Shown in pieces: positions 1 to 8,260 of a stretch of DNA of 64,000 bases (its first letter is position 1; every line of letters starts with the position of its first letter). A program made the translations under genes and the position numbers. This DNA comes from Bacteroidota bacterium (GTDB lineage Bacteria; Bacteroidota; Bacteroidia; B-17B0; Aurantibacillaceae), in the NCBI GenBank assembly GCA_016185125.1, contig JACPOC010000002.1, positions 1-64,000 on the forward strand, in the 5' to 3' direction. Under the pieces are notes generated by a model. The model ran no database searches. It saw only the letters and a program-made list of their open reading frames with translations, and was not told where the DNA came from.

Positions 1-1
1 A

Positions 2-349
2 CAAGGTAAAATTGAGCGTTATCACAGAAGCATGAAGAATGTTATAAAACTTGATGTTTATCACAGTCCAATGGAATTAAAACGAGCATTACAAAAGTTT
101 GTGCATTACTATAACTACGAACGTTATCATGAAGCAATTACACCGGCTCAAAAATATTACGGAAAATCAAATCAAATATTAGAAAGGAGGAACAAAATAA
201 AAAAAGAAACAATCAAAAAAAGAAAACAAAATTACATCAATCGAATATCGGTAAGTGAAATTATTCTGACAAGGACTTGCCCTCGAAGGCAAAAGTCCGA
301 AGTCGGAAATAATTTTACGCTGCTAATAAAAATCAAAAAAATTAACTAA
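2..349 (+). CDS. IS3-type transposase, C-terminal part (partial at window edge)
   Basis: The reading frame is already open at the first bases of the window and encodes QGKIERYHRSMK followed by a stretch ending YYNYERYHEAI, PAQKYYG. This is the end of an rve-type integrase core as found in IS3-family transposases: the catalytic Glu region followed by the YNxxRxH motif. The start lies outside the window. The last residues (TRTCPRRQK onward) do not look like a transposase end. From about 360 another frame reads ENVQSYLGLK, which resembles a transposase C-terminus, so the tail may be frameshifted. The family is clear; the exact IS group and whether it is active are not. Confidence 0.75.
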   Translation, partial: QGKIERYHRSMKNVIKLDVYHSPMELKRALQKFVHYYNYERYHEAITPAQKYYGKSNQILERRNKIKKETIKKRKQNYINRISVSEIILTRTCPRRQKSEVGNNFTLLIKIKKIN

Positions 350-417
350 TTTTAAAAAAGAAAATGTCCAAAGTTATTTAGGCTTAAAAGTACAGATTGG
401 TTTGACTAAATATAATA

Positions 418-1974
418 TTGAGAATATTTTATTTCATATTTTTTTTCCTAACATTAAAGGTGATCTCACAGATCACCTTTAAAAAAGCCTATAACTTACC
501 GAATACCACACAAAACATTTCCACAAGCGTTCAAGAAATTAATGGTAATTACATTTTTTTAGGCAGCGCTTATCAAAACACGTTTAGGGTAGAGCTTTTA
601 AAAACTAATTCAACCGGCAATCCTATATTAAATAAGTATCTTGCCGGTGTGGACGAGGAACTTGGTGTTACTGTGCTTTTTCCAATATCGCTGCAATCTA
701 TAAGAAAAAACAATTCAATATATTTTATTACTCCGACTTATAATGTTGGTAATTCTAAAGGCAGATTTTCACTTATTAAAATAAATGAAAACTTAGATAC
801 TTTGTTTAAGACAAAATACTACATTTCAGGCGACACACTTAATTATTTTCCTGTTTCAATAATCTCTACAGGCCCTAATGATTTAGTTGTTTTAACTAAG
901 GTGGAGGCCACGACAGCTTACATACAACAATTACTGTTAATAAAATATGATACGCTAGGAAATGTAAAATGGGAAAAAAGAATTAACAACCCGTATAGTG
1001 GCATATATTTGGCACCAAGTTCTATAAGCTTCAATACTGCGGAAAAAACTTTTTACATAAGCGGTTTTTTAGGAAGTTCTGGGGCATGGTATAATCCGTT
1101 TAAACCATTAGTGATAAAAACGGATAGCATTGGAAACGTTATCTGGAAAAAAAATGTGTTTCAATCTATAAATAATAGGGCACAACAAAATTGCGGTATT
1201 ATTTCAACGAGTGATAATAACCAGGTTTTTGCTGGCTATACAGTACCTGTTGGTGATTCTGTTTATGTTGGCGGTAGCTATAACTTATGGCGCCACAAAA
1301 TGCCGCCTAAACCATCTCTAACTAAAATTGACAATAACGGCAATGTATTGTGGCGGACAACTTTTGAAGACACCTGTTATTTATGTCACGATAATTATTT
1401 TACTAGCTTAACCGAAACGTTGGATAATAAAATTGTGGCCATGGGGCGGGGACAGATAGTTACTGGCAATGCAACGGTTGATTCAACCAACGTTATTATT
1501 GCAAAGGTCGACTTAAATGGGTCGATTATTTGGCGTAAAGATTATGTATTTTGTTCTGACCTGGTTGGTGATAATATGTGGGTTAATGAAATAAAACAAA
1601 CCGCAGATAGCGGTTTTATTATTACAGGATCGTCTTTCTGTAAAAAATTTATAGGAATTAAGTTGGACAAGAACGGATGTTTGCACCTCAATTGCTCGAT
1701 AACCAATAATATAACAGAGTATAGGTCAGAGAGTCCAAAAGTGGAGGTTTTTCCAAATCCCACAAATGGGGTTGTAAACATTGGTTGCCAGTCTTTACCA
1801 CTTAATGAAACTCTAACAATACAAATAACAAATTATTTAGGTCAAAATTTAAAGACGACTACAATACAAAATAATAGCAATCTGAACATAGAAAATTTAC
1901 CGAAAGGAATTTATTTTGTGAGGATATCGTCTAATCTTAAAATAATAAGTTCTAAAAAAATCATATTAGTATGA
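418..1974 (+). CDS. Secreted protein with T9SS type A sorting domain
   Basis: This 518-residue protein begins with a hydrophobic signal peptide ending near VISQ. The body carries several repeats of the form IKxDxxGNxxWxK, as in secreted beta-propeller-like Bacteroidota proteins. The last ~80 residues form a T9SS type A sorting domain: FPNPTNG, a central LGQ, then LPKGIYFVRI and a basic end. It is therefore probably exported through Sec and then by T9SS, to be surface-attached or released. The start is TTG at 418, because an in-frame stop lies 15 bases upstream and no ATG is available. This start sits directly against the insertion-sequence end. The gene overlaps the next one by four bases (ATGA). 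Function is unknown. Confidence 0.8.
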   Translation: MRIFYFIFFFLTLKVISQITFKKAYNLPNTTQNISTSVQEINGNYIFLGSAYQNTFRVELLKTNSTGNPILNKYLAGVDEELGVTVLFPISLQSIRKNNSIYFITPTYNVGNSKGRFSLIKINENLDTLFKTKYYISGDTLNYFPVSIISTGPNDLVVLTKVEATTAYIQQLLLIKYDTLGNVKWEKRINNPYSGIYLAPSSISFNTAEKTFYISGFLGSSGAWYNPFKPLVIKTDSIGNVIWKKNVFQSINNRAQQNCGIISTSDNNQVFAGYTVPVGDSVYVGGSYNLWRHKMPPKPSLTKIDNNGNVLWRTTFEDTCYLCHDNYFTSLTETLDNKIVAMGRGQIVTGNATVDSTNVIIAKVDLNGSIIWRKDYVFCSDLVGDNMWVNEIKQTADSGFIITGSSFCKKFIGIKLDKNGCLHLNCSITNNITEYRSESPKVEVFPNPTNGVVNIGCQSLPLNETLTIQITNYLGQNLKTTTIQNNSNLNIENLPKGIYFVRISSNLKIISSKKIILV

Positions 1975-2882
1975 AAAAAATAATTTTCTTGCTTTTAGCA
2001 TTTACAGTGTTGATGCTGAAAGCACAAACTTACATTCCATTTCCTAATGATACAGCAACTTGGGGAATAAAACAAACGAGTAATACAATGTCTGGCCAAT
2101 TTGTTAGTTACTTTAAGGAGATACAAAAAAGTGATTCCATAATTAACGGAGTAAAATTTCATAAAGTATATAAAAATTCTGTGGCTAATTCAAATTTGAT
2201 GGGTTTATATCGTGAATCAAATAAAAAAATATACGCAAAAATTTATCCTTATCCTGACACAAATCAAGTATTAATATATGATTTCAATTTAAATATTGGG
2301 GATACTTTTTATGATAAATATAAATACCAGTCAAACGACATTGTCTGGAAATATAAAGTACAAACCATAACTACAACCACCTTGACAACCAATCCTCGTA
2401 AGCAATATGATCTTACTCTTGTTGGTGGGCCAAATTTCCCAGCTCCTTGTTCAAATCAAACGTGGTTAGAAGGAATTGGAAGCCTAACAACCTTTTTTAA
2501 TGCTCGTGAGGGCTCTCCTTGCTACGTTAATTCATTACAACCACCAACAAATTACCAATTAACATGTTTTGAACACAAATTTATTCAATATATGACTTCT
2601 TCTTGTTTAATTTTAAATATTCATGAACAGTATTTAGTTTCCCATTTTCTATTTTACCCTAACCCATCTTCAAATGTTTTTGCAATAAGTAGCCGAGGGC
2701 AGTCTTCAAACTTCCCTCTAAAATTAACTATAACTAATCTTATAGGTCAAATTATTCAAGAGATATTTATTATTACAGAAGAAACAATAATAGAGTTACC
2801 CCAACTGTCAACCGGGTTGTTTTTTGCGACGATATCTTTTAAAGATAAACCTATTTATAAAACCAAAATAATTAAACTCTAA
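1971..2882 (+). CDS. Secreted protein with T9SS type A sorting domain
   Basis: The protein has 303 residues and a signal peptide ending at LKAQ. A central region without a recognisable domain is followed by a C-terminal sorting domain with FYPNPSSN, LIGQIIQE, LSTGLFFATIS and a lysine-rich end, which marks it as T9SS cargo. The ATG overlaps the stop of the preceding T9SS gene (ATGA), so the two are probably translationally coupled and cotranscribed. Coding bias is more AT-rich than the housekeeping genes downstream. No function can be assigned beyond secretion. Confidence 0.8.
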   Translation: MKKIIFLLLAFTVLMLKAQTYIPFPNDTATWGIKQTSNTMSGQFVSYFKEIQKSDSIINGVKFHKVYKNSVANSNLMGLYRESNKKIYAKIYPYPDTNQVLIYDFNLNIGDTFYDKYKYQSNDIVWKYKVQTITTTTLTTNPRKQYDLTLVGGPNFPAPCSNQTWLEGIGSLTTFFNAREGSPCYVNSLQPPTNYQLTCFEHKFIQYMTSSCLILNIHEQYLVSHFLFYPNPSSNVFAISSRGQSSNFPLKLTITNLIGQIIQEIFIITEETIIELPQLSTGLFFATISFKDKPIYKTKIIKL

Positions 2883-2901
2883 AAATATTATAGTAAAGCG
2901 T

Positions 2902-2979
2902 ATTATACAGTAAAAAACCTTCCTGAAGTAACCTTTTTGACGTATTTTACGATACTTACTGTATAATTCGTAAAATACG
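2902..2979. repeat. Two interleaved perfect inverted repeats (pseudoknot-like)
   Basis: ATTATACAGTAA at 2902-2913 is repeated as its exact reverse complement at 2956-2967. CGTATTTTACG at 2941-2951 is repeated as its exact reverse complement at 2969-2979. The arms are interleaved (A, B, A', B'), so in RNA they could form an H-type pseudoknot or two alternative hairpins. The element lies 20 bases after the stop of the T9SS gene. No long T run follows either stem, so it is not a typical intrinsic terminator. Confidence 0.6.
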
Positions 2980-3095
2980 AAAAACAAAAACATTCCTAAA
3001 AAAAGTAAGCCAGATAGAAGGGTGAAATTTTACAGAAAGTGGTGGTTAAAAAACAATTTTTAGCCTTACAATTTTAAGCATATCTTTGTACAGAC

Positions 3096-3170
3096 GACTT
3101 CGACATTTCAACCCTCCGCCTGACAATGTTGTTTCCAATAGTACTGTAATTCCAACGAAAGAGGGATTTG
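3096..3170. repeat. Decayed dispersed intergenic repeat, copy 1
   Basis: The stretch reads CTTCGACATTTCAACCC, then GCCTGACAATG and GTAATTCCAACGAAAGAGGG. It resembles the short intergenic repeats common in Bacteroidota (GTCATTCCGACGAAAGAGGG type). A related copy lies in inverse orientation at about 33380-33480. The intergenic region 2883-3261 otherwise holds only the interleaved inverted repeats and a TATCTTTG box at 3081-3088. Confidence 0.4.
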
Positions 3171-3261
3171 CATCATAATCCATCATATAAAATTGGCGTT
3201 ATCTGCGTGCTATTGTTAAACGGTAATTACAAAAAATAACATTTACTTTGTGTTCTAAGAA

Positions 3262-4032
3262 ATGAAAATAATTACCTACAATGTTAATGGCATTCGCGCT
3301 GCCATGGGAAAAGGCCTTATGCAATGGATAAAACAAACCGACCCGGATGTTTTGTGCCTTCAGGAAATAAAAGCTACTCCCGAGCAAGTGGGCGTTTTTG
3401 AGTTGGAAGAAATGGGCTACAAACATTACTGGTATCCGGCGGTTAAAAAAGGTTACAGCGGCGTGGCCATCTTTACCAAAACCCAGCCCCGGCATGTGGA
3501 ATATGGCTGTGGGATAAAAGAATACGACGATGAAGGCCGGGTTTTAAGGGCGGATTTTGAGGATTTTTCAATTATGAGCGTTTACCACCCCAGTGGCAGC
3601 AGCGGCGAAGAGCGTCAGGCGTTTAAAATAAAATGGCTGGCTCATTTTCAGGAGTACATCAACACCTTAAAACAAACTAAAGATAAATTGGTACTCTGCG
3701 GCGATTTTAATATCTGCCATAAAGCAATCGACATTCATAATCCTGTTTCCAACGCAAAAAGCAGCGGGTTTTTACCTGAAGAACGGGAATGGATGGAACA
3801 ATTCATACAAAGCGGCTTTATAGATTCATTCCGCCATTTTAATAAAGAGCCTCACCATTACAGCTGGTGGAGTTACCGTGCCGGAGCGCGTGCTAAAAAC
3901 CTGGGCTGGCGCATTGATTACAACATGGTTTCAAAAAATCTTGAATCTTCGTTAATCCGAGCCGTTATTTTGCCTCTTGCCATGCACAGCGATCATTGTC
4001 CGGTGGTGCTAGAATTATCTCAAAAAGGATGA
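3262..4032 (+). CDS. xth: Exodeoxyribonuclease III
   Basis: This 256-residue protein matches the exonuclease III / AP endonuclease family over its whole length. It removes nucleotides 3' to 5' from duplex DNA and cleaves abasic sites during base excision repair. Visible active-site elements are the N-terminal TYNVNGIRAA (Asn7), the metal-binding LQEIKA (Glu35), CGDFNICH with its Asp-Asn pair, the substrate loop GWRIDY, and the C-terminal SDHCPV Asp-His dyad. The ATG at 3262 gives the usual N-terminus. A TTACTTTG sequence at 3243-3250 is a possible weak -7 element. The gene stands alone on the + strand. Confidence 0.95.
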   Translation: MKIITYNVNGIRAAMGKGLMQWIKQTDPDVLCLQEIKATPEQVGVFELEEMGYKHYWYPAVKKGYSGVAIFTKTQPRHVEYGCGIKEYDDEGRVLRADFEDFSIMSVYHPSGSSGEERQAFKIKWLAHFQEYINTLKQTKDKLVLCGDFNICHKAIDIHNPVSNAKSSGFLPEEREWMEQFIQSGFIDSFRHFNKEPHHYSWWSYRAGARAKNLGWRIDYNMVSKNLESSLIRAVILPLAMHSDHCPVVLELSQKG

Positions 4033-4090
4033 TTTTGATAAGTACGTTGAAATTTCTTTAAAAAATAATAGGTAGCTTCAATCTAAAACA

Positions 4091-4098
4091 TATATTTG
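4091..4098 (+). promoter_or_regulatory. -7 box TATATTTG upstream of the peptide-binding lipoprotein
   Basis: The octamer is a perfect match to the Bacteroidota -7 consensus TAnnTTTG, 30 bases before the ATG at 4129. I see no good TTG/TTTG -33 element at 17-23 bases upstream, so the call rests on the -7 box and its position. Confidence 0.45.
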
Positions 4099-4128
4099 TT
4101 GTTTGAAAACCTACGTTAAATAAGCGTT

Positions 4129-5889
4129 ATGAATAAATTATTAATTGCAGCCGCTACGGCCCTGATCGCGTTATCTTCTTGCGACCCTAAAAACAGTGAT
4201 AACAACGGTAACTCTTCAGAGGCTAAAGGTGGCGTTTATATGGGCGGAATTTTAAGGGTAAATGAAGTGGAAACCTTTAAAAGTTTAATGCCTATTTCTA
4301 TCAATGAAATTAACAGCTTTCACATTGCTACTCAGGTATATGAGGGCCTTGTAAAGTTTAATCAGATTGATCTTGCCATCATTCCGGGGGTTGCCAGAAG
4401 CTGGGAGATAAGCGATGACAAAACCGAATATGTTTTTCATTTAAGAGGTAACGCCAAATTTCACAACGATCCTTGTTTTGCTAACAGCGAAGGGCGCAAG
4501 GCCACAGCCGCAGACTTTAAATATTGCATGGAAAGGTTATGCTCCTCAGACCCAAACAATAATCAGTTTGATATAACGTTTAAAGATCGTGTGGAAGGCG
4601 CTAATGAACATTACGAAGCCACTAAAACAGGTAAATCTCCCGGCGTGAAGGGTGTTACCGCTGTTAACGATTCTACCTTAAAAATTAAATTAATACATCC
4701 TGATGCAAGTTTTTTAAATGTATTATGTATGCCGGGCTGTTATGTATATCCTAAAGAAGCCGTTACAAAATATGCCAACGATATGCGCATACGCGCGGTA
4801 GGCACCGGCCCTTTCTTTATCGAAACTGTTAAAGAAGGCGAAGTGGTGATTATGAAAAAACACAGCGCCTATTGGGGTGTTGATAAAGATGGCAACAAAC
4901 TTCCTTACCTTGACGGTATTAAATGGTCGTTTATACGCGACAAAAAATCTGAAATTCTTGAGTTCAAAAGCGGACGTTTAGATATGGTTTACCGCATTCC
5001 CGTGGAAATGTTCCATGAATTTATGGGAGACCTTGAAAATGCTAAAAATCGTAACGCCGAATTTGAAATTGTTTCGTCTACCGCCTTAAACACGCATTTT
5101 TATGGCTTCAACCCGGTTGCAAACCCTGTATTTGCTAAAAAAGAAGTGCGTTTAGCTTTTAACTATGCAATTGACAGGCATAAAATAGCCGACTTTACTA
5201 TTCAGGGAGAAGGAACGGCTGCCGATTACGGAATGGTGCCTTATACCGAAGGTTTTGAAAAAGCAGGTTATGATTTTAAATCCTTAAAAGGCTACAGCTT
5301 TGATCCTGATAAAGCAAAAGAATTAATGAAGCAAGCGGGTTATCCAAACGGAAAAGGCTTTCCTGAAATTACTCTTGAAATTAACAGCGGAGGCGGCGAC
5401 AGAAACATTCTTATTGCTGAAGTTATTCAAAAAATGCTGAAAGATAATTTAGGGATAACCATTAACATTAACACGGTTCCTTTTCCGGAGCATATTGAAA
5501 ATGTTCAAACCGGTAAAAGTGATTTTTTCCGTTACGCCTGGGTGGGAGATTACCCCGATCCTGAATCTTTTTTAACTTTATTTTACGGTAAGCACGTTCC
5601 AAAAACCTTAGCCGAAAAATCCTACATCAACTACTTCCGCTATAAAAATGAGCGTTTCGACTCTTTATTTATGGCTGCTCGTTTAGAAACAGACAATTCA
5701 AAACGTTTTGCAATGCTTACCAAAGCAGAAGCTATTGTTTTGGAAGACGCGCCATTTATGCCTATTTTTTATGATGAGAACTTCAGGTTATTACAAAAGA
5801 ACGTTCGTAATCTTCCCGAAAATCCTTTAAATTTGATGGATATGACAACAACTTTTCTCATTCCATCCGATAAAATGCCAAAGAAATAA
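4129..5889 (+). CDS. ABC transporter substrate-binding lipoprotein, family 5 (peptide type)
   Basis: The protein has 586 residues with a lipoprotein signal ending in LSSC, so Cys18 should be lipidated. The mature part is a family 5 solute-binding protein (OppA/DppA type). It shows the early AT-Q-YEGL region, the AADFKY segment, GTGPF, then VRLAFNYAIDR and the KAKELMKQAGYPNG signature, followed by YPDPESF. It probably binds oligopeptides or similar ligands at the cell envelope and passes them to an inner-membrane ABC permease. No permease or ATPase genes are adjacent, so its partner is encoded elsewhere. A T-tracted hairpin follows the gene, so it appears to be a single transcription unit. Confidence 0.9.
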   Translation: MNKLLIAAATALIALSSCDPKNSDNNGNSSEAKGGVYMGGILRVNEVETFKSLMPISINEINSFHIATQVYEGLVKFNQIDLAIIPGVARSWEISDDKTEYVFHLRGNAKFHNDPCFANSEGRKATAADFKYCMERLCSSDPNNNQFDITFKDRVEGANEHYEATKTGKSPGVKGVTAVNDSTLKIKLIHPDASFLNVLCMPGCYVYPKEAVTKYANDMRIRAVGTGPFFIETVKEGEVVIMKKHSAYWGVDKDGNKLPYLDGIKWSFIRDKKSEILEFKSGRLDMVYRIPVEMFHEFMGDLENAKNRNAEFEIVSSTALNTHFYGFNPVANPVFAKKEVRLAFNYAIDRHKIADFTIQGEGTAADYGMVPYTEGFEKAGYDFKSLKGYSFDPDKAKELMKQAGYPNGKGFPEITLEINSGGGDRNILIAEVIQKMLKDNLGITININTVPFPEHIENVQTGKSDFFRYAWVGDYPDPESFLTLFYGKHVPKTLAEKSYINYFRYKNERFDSLFMAARLETDNSKRFAMLTKAEAIVLEDAPFMPIFYDENFRLLQKNVRNLPENPLNLMDMTTTFLIPSDKMPKK

Positions 5890-5905
5890 CATCAACAATT
5901 AATTT

Positions 5906-5938
5906 AATCCCGGCCTTTACAGTCGGGATTTTTTTTTC
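5906..5938 (+). terminator. Intrinsic terminator after the peptide-binding lipoprotein gene
   Basis: The arms AATCCCG (5906-5912) and CGGGATT (5924-5930) form a stem followed by an uninterrupted T tract to 5938. It lies 17 bases after the stop codon of the upstream gene and before ispD. Confidence 0.85.
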
Positions 5939-5962
5939 ATTTAATTGCCCTTAATTTTAATT

Positions 5963-6631
5963 GTGAAGCAATACCTTATAATAGTGGCGGGCGGTAAAGG
6001 CTCCCGGATGCAAAACAATCTTCCCAAACAATTTGTTAAAGTACATGGCAAGGAAATTATTATTCATACCATTGAAAAGTTTCTGAGCTGTCAAAAAAAT
6101 CTTCAACTAATTATTGCGGTACATGAAGATTACCTGAAACATACCGCAACGTTGCTTGAACACAACGATTTGTTTGATGTAACCGTAGTTAAAGGCGGAA
6201 ACACCCGCTACCAATCGGTAAAAAATGCGCTTCAGGTGATTAATGATGCTGCAGCCATTGTGGGCATTCACGATGCTGCCCGGCCCTGCGTAAATGCAGG
6301 AACTATTGAGCGTTGTTATTCGGTAGCCCGGGAAAAAGGAAATGCTGTTCCTGCAATTAATTTGAATGAAAGTATTCGGGAAGTTAAAACAGACCACAGT
6401 AAGGCGCTTAACCGAAGTGATTATAAAATTATTCAAACGCCGCAATGCTTTAGAGTATCTGAAATAAAAAAAGCGTTTGAACTGCCTTATAACGAAACCT
6501 TTACCGACGACGCCTCTGTTCTGGAAGCCAATGGTGGAATAATTAATCTTGTGGAAGGCAACGAAGAAAATATTAAAATCACTTTTCAAAAAGATCTTTT
6601 AATGGCAAAAATATTTCTTGAAAATGAATAA
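5963..6631 (+). CDS. ispD: 2-C-methyl-D-erythritol 4-phosphate cytidylyltransferase
   Basis: IspD couples CTP to methylerythritol phosphate, the third step of the non-mevalonate isoprenoid pathway. The N-terminal IIVAGGKGSRM nucleotide-binding loop, PKQF, the HDAARPC motif and QTPQCF near residue 165 are all present. Length is about 223 residues, normal for the family. I chose GTG at 5963 because it places the AGGKGSRM loop about seven residues from the N-terminus as in homologues; a TTG at 5945 would add six residues. The 3' end overlaps the PolX-like gene by eight bases, so the two are probably coupled. Confidence 0.92.
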   Translation: MKQYLIIVAGGKGSRMQNNLPKQFVKVHGKEIIIHTIEKFLSCQKNLQLIIAVHEDYLKHTATLLEHNDLFDVTVVKGGNTRYQSVKNALQVINDAAAIVGIHDAARPCVNAGTIERCYSVAREKGNAVPAINLNESIREVKTDHSKALNRSDYKIIQTPQCFRVSEIKKAFELPYNETFTDDASVLEANGGIINLVEGNEENIKITFQKDLLMAKIFLENE

Positions 6632-8225
6632 CGACGACATTTGCGACGCGCTTGAATTAAGCGGCAAATTGCTTGAACTCCACGGCGAAAATCCCTTTAA
6701 AATAAAAGCCTATACCAACGCTTCCTATAAACTTTCCAAATTAAGATACGATTTTGAAGGCAAATCCTTAAAAGATATTGAAAGTATTGAGGGGATAGGC
6801 AAAAGTATTTCCTCCAAAATATTTGAATTAATGCAAAACGGAATAAGCACCGAGTTGCAGGAATTAATTGATAAAACGCCGCCGGGGGTGGTTCAAATGC
6901 TAGGAGTTAAAGGCCTTGGGCCAAAAAAAGTGGGTCAGCTTTGGCGCGAATTACATATCGAAAGCACCGGCGAATTATTATACGCCTGTAACGAAAATCG
7001 TTTAATAACCTTAAAAGGCTTTGGCGCAAAAACGCAGGAAGCAGTTAAACAAAATCTTGAATTTAAACTTGCCAATGCCAAAAAGCATCATTATGCAAGC
7101 ATCGAACCGTTAGTTCAAAAACTTATTGATGAGATTTACATTCATCAGCCCGACGCCATGGTGATGGCTGTTGGACAGCTTAGGCGTAAATGTGAAGTAA
7201 TTGATAAAATAGAAATATTGATGGATGCCGATAAAACATCTGACAGCTCCGTACTTGAATCTCAGATACCCCTTCCTATTAACTTTATTTTTTGTGCGCC
7301 CCAAGAATTTAATTATTATTTATTTGAAACAACCGGTACGCCGGAACATCTTAACCAGGCAGGCTTTCATACACTCAACCACAAACTATTTACAGAGGAA
7401 GAAGAAATTTATTCGGCCTTAAGCCTGCAATACATTGAACCCGAACTTCGCGAAGGCTTGCAGGAAGTTTCTTTGGCCCGTGAAAATAAAATTCCTGAAT
7501 TAATAGAACTTACCGATCTTAAAGGTATTTTGCACAATCATTCCACTTACAGCGATGGTGTCAACTCCTTAAAGGAAATGGCTGATTATTGCAAGGAGTT
7601 GGGCTACGGCTATTTCGGAATATGCGATCACTCAAAAACGGCGGTGTATGCACAAGGGCTGAGTATTGAAAAAGTTTTTCTTCAACAAAAAGAAATTGAT
7701 TCACTTAACGCCTCTTACTCCCACTTCAAAATTTTAAAAGGAATAGAAAGCGATATTTTAAACGACGGCTCGCTCGATTATCCTGAAGAGATTTTAAAAA
7801 CATTTGATTTTATTGTCGCTTCTATTCATTCCAATTTTAAAATGAGTGAAGAGCAAGCCACCAAACGTTTAATTAAAGCTATCGAAAATCCATATACCTC
7901 CATTATTGGGCATCCCACCGGCAGATTATTGCTGGCGCGCCCCGGTTACCCAATAAATCATAAAAAAGTGATTGACGCCTGCGCTGCCAACCGCGTTCAT
8001 GTGGAATTAAATGCACATCCCTACCGTTTAGACATTGATTGGCGCTGGATTGATTATTGTATGGAAAAAAATGTTATGATTTCAATTAATCCCGACGCGC
8101 ACCACACACAGGGTTTTCATGACATGTACTATGGCATTTGTTCGGCCAGAAAAGGCATGCTCACCAAAAATATGTGTTTAAACGCTTTGGAATTACCTGA
8201 ACTTCTTAACGCATTTAAAAAATAG
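6624..8225 (+). CDS. PolX-like protein: HhH and PHP domains with degenerate polymerase site
   Basis: The 533-residue protein has the architecture of bacterial family X DNA polymerase/3'-5' exonuclease. An N-terminal 8-kDa-like region and helix-hairpin-helix motifs (IEGIGKSISSKI, VKGLGPKKVGQLW, LKGFGAKTQE) cover residues ~1-150. A palm-like region follows at ~165-270 and a PHP phosphoesterase from ~300. The PHP metal ligands look intact: H304 and H306 in HNHSTYSDG, then CDHSK, GIESD, IGHP and NAHPYR. In the palm, the usual GSxRR is GQLRR (184-188), the DxD pair aligns with K195 and E197, and the third Asp with N220. Nuclease activity is therefore plausible and polymerase activity doubtful. The start is ATG 6624, overlapping ispD. 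Confidence 0.85.
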   Translation: MNNDDICDALELSGKLLELHGENPFKIKAYTNASYKLSKLRYDFEGKSLKDIESIEGIGKSISSKIFELMQNGISTELQELIDKTPPGVVQMLGVKGLGPKKVGQLWRELHIESTGELLYACNENRLITLKGFGAKTQEAVKQNLEFKLANAKKHHYASIEPLVQKLIDEIYIHQPDAMVMAVGQLRRKCEVIDKIEILMDADKTSDSSVLESQIPLPINFIFCAPQEFNYYLFETTGTPEHLNQAGFHTLNHKLFTEEEEIYSALSLQYIEPELREGLQEVSLARENKIPELIELTDLKGILHNHSTYSDGVNSLKEMADYCKELGYGYFGICDHSKTAVYAQGLSIEKVFLQQKEIDSLNASYSHFKILKGIESDILNDGSLDYPEEILKTFDFIVASIHSNFKMSEEQATKRLIKAIENPYTSIIGHPTGRLLLARPGYPINHKKVIDACAANRVHVELNAHPYRLDIDWRWIDYCMEKNVMISINPDAHHTQGFHDMYYGICSARKGMLTKNMCLNALELPELLNAFKK

Positions 8226-8260
8226 TAATACACGGCTTTCAGTAAAAAAATAAAAGATAT

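Noticed and set aside
6107-6589. A 160-codon - strand ORF opposite ispD
   Set aside because: It is fully inside a well-supported gene and shows no domain.
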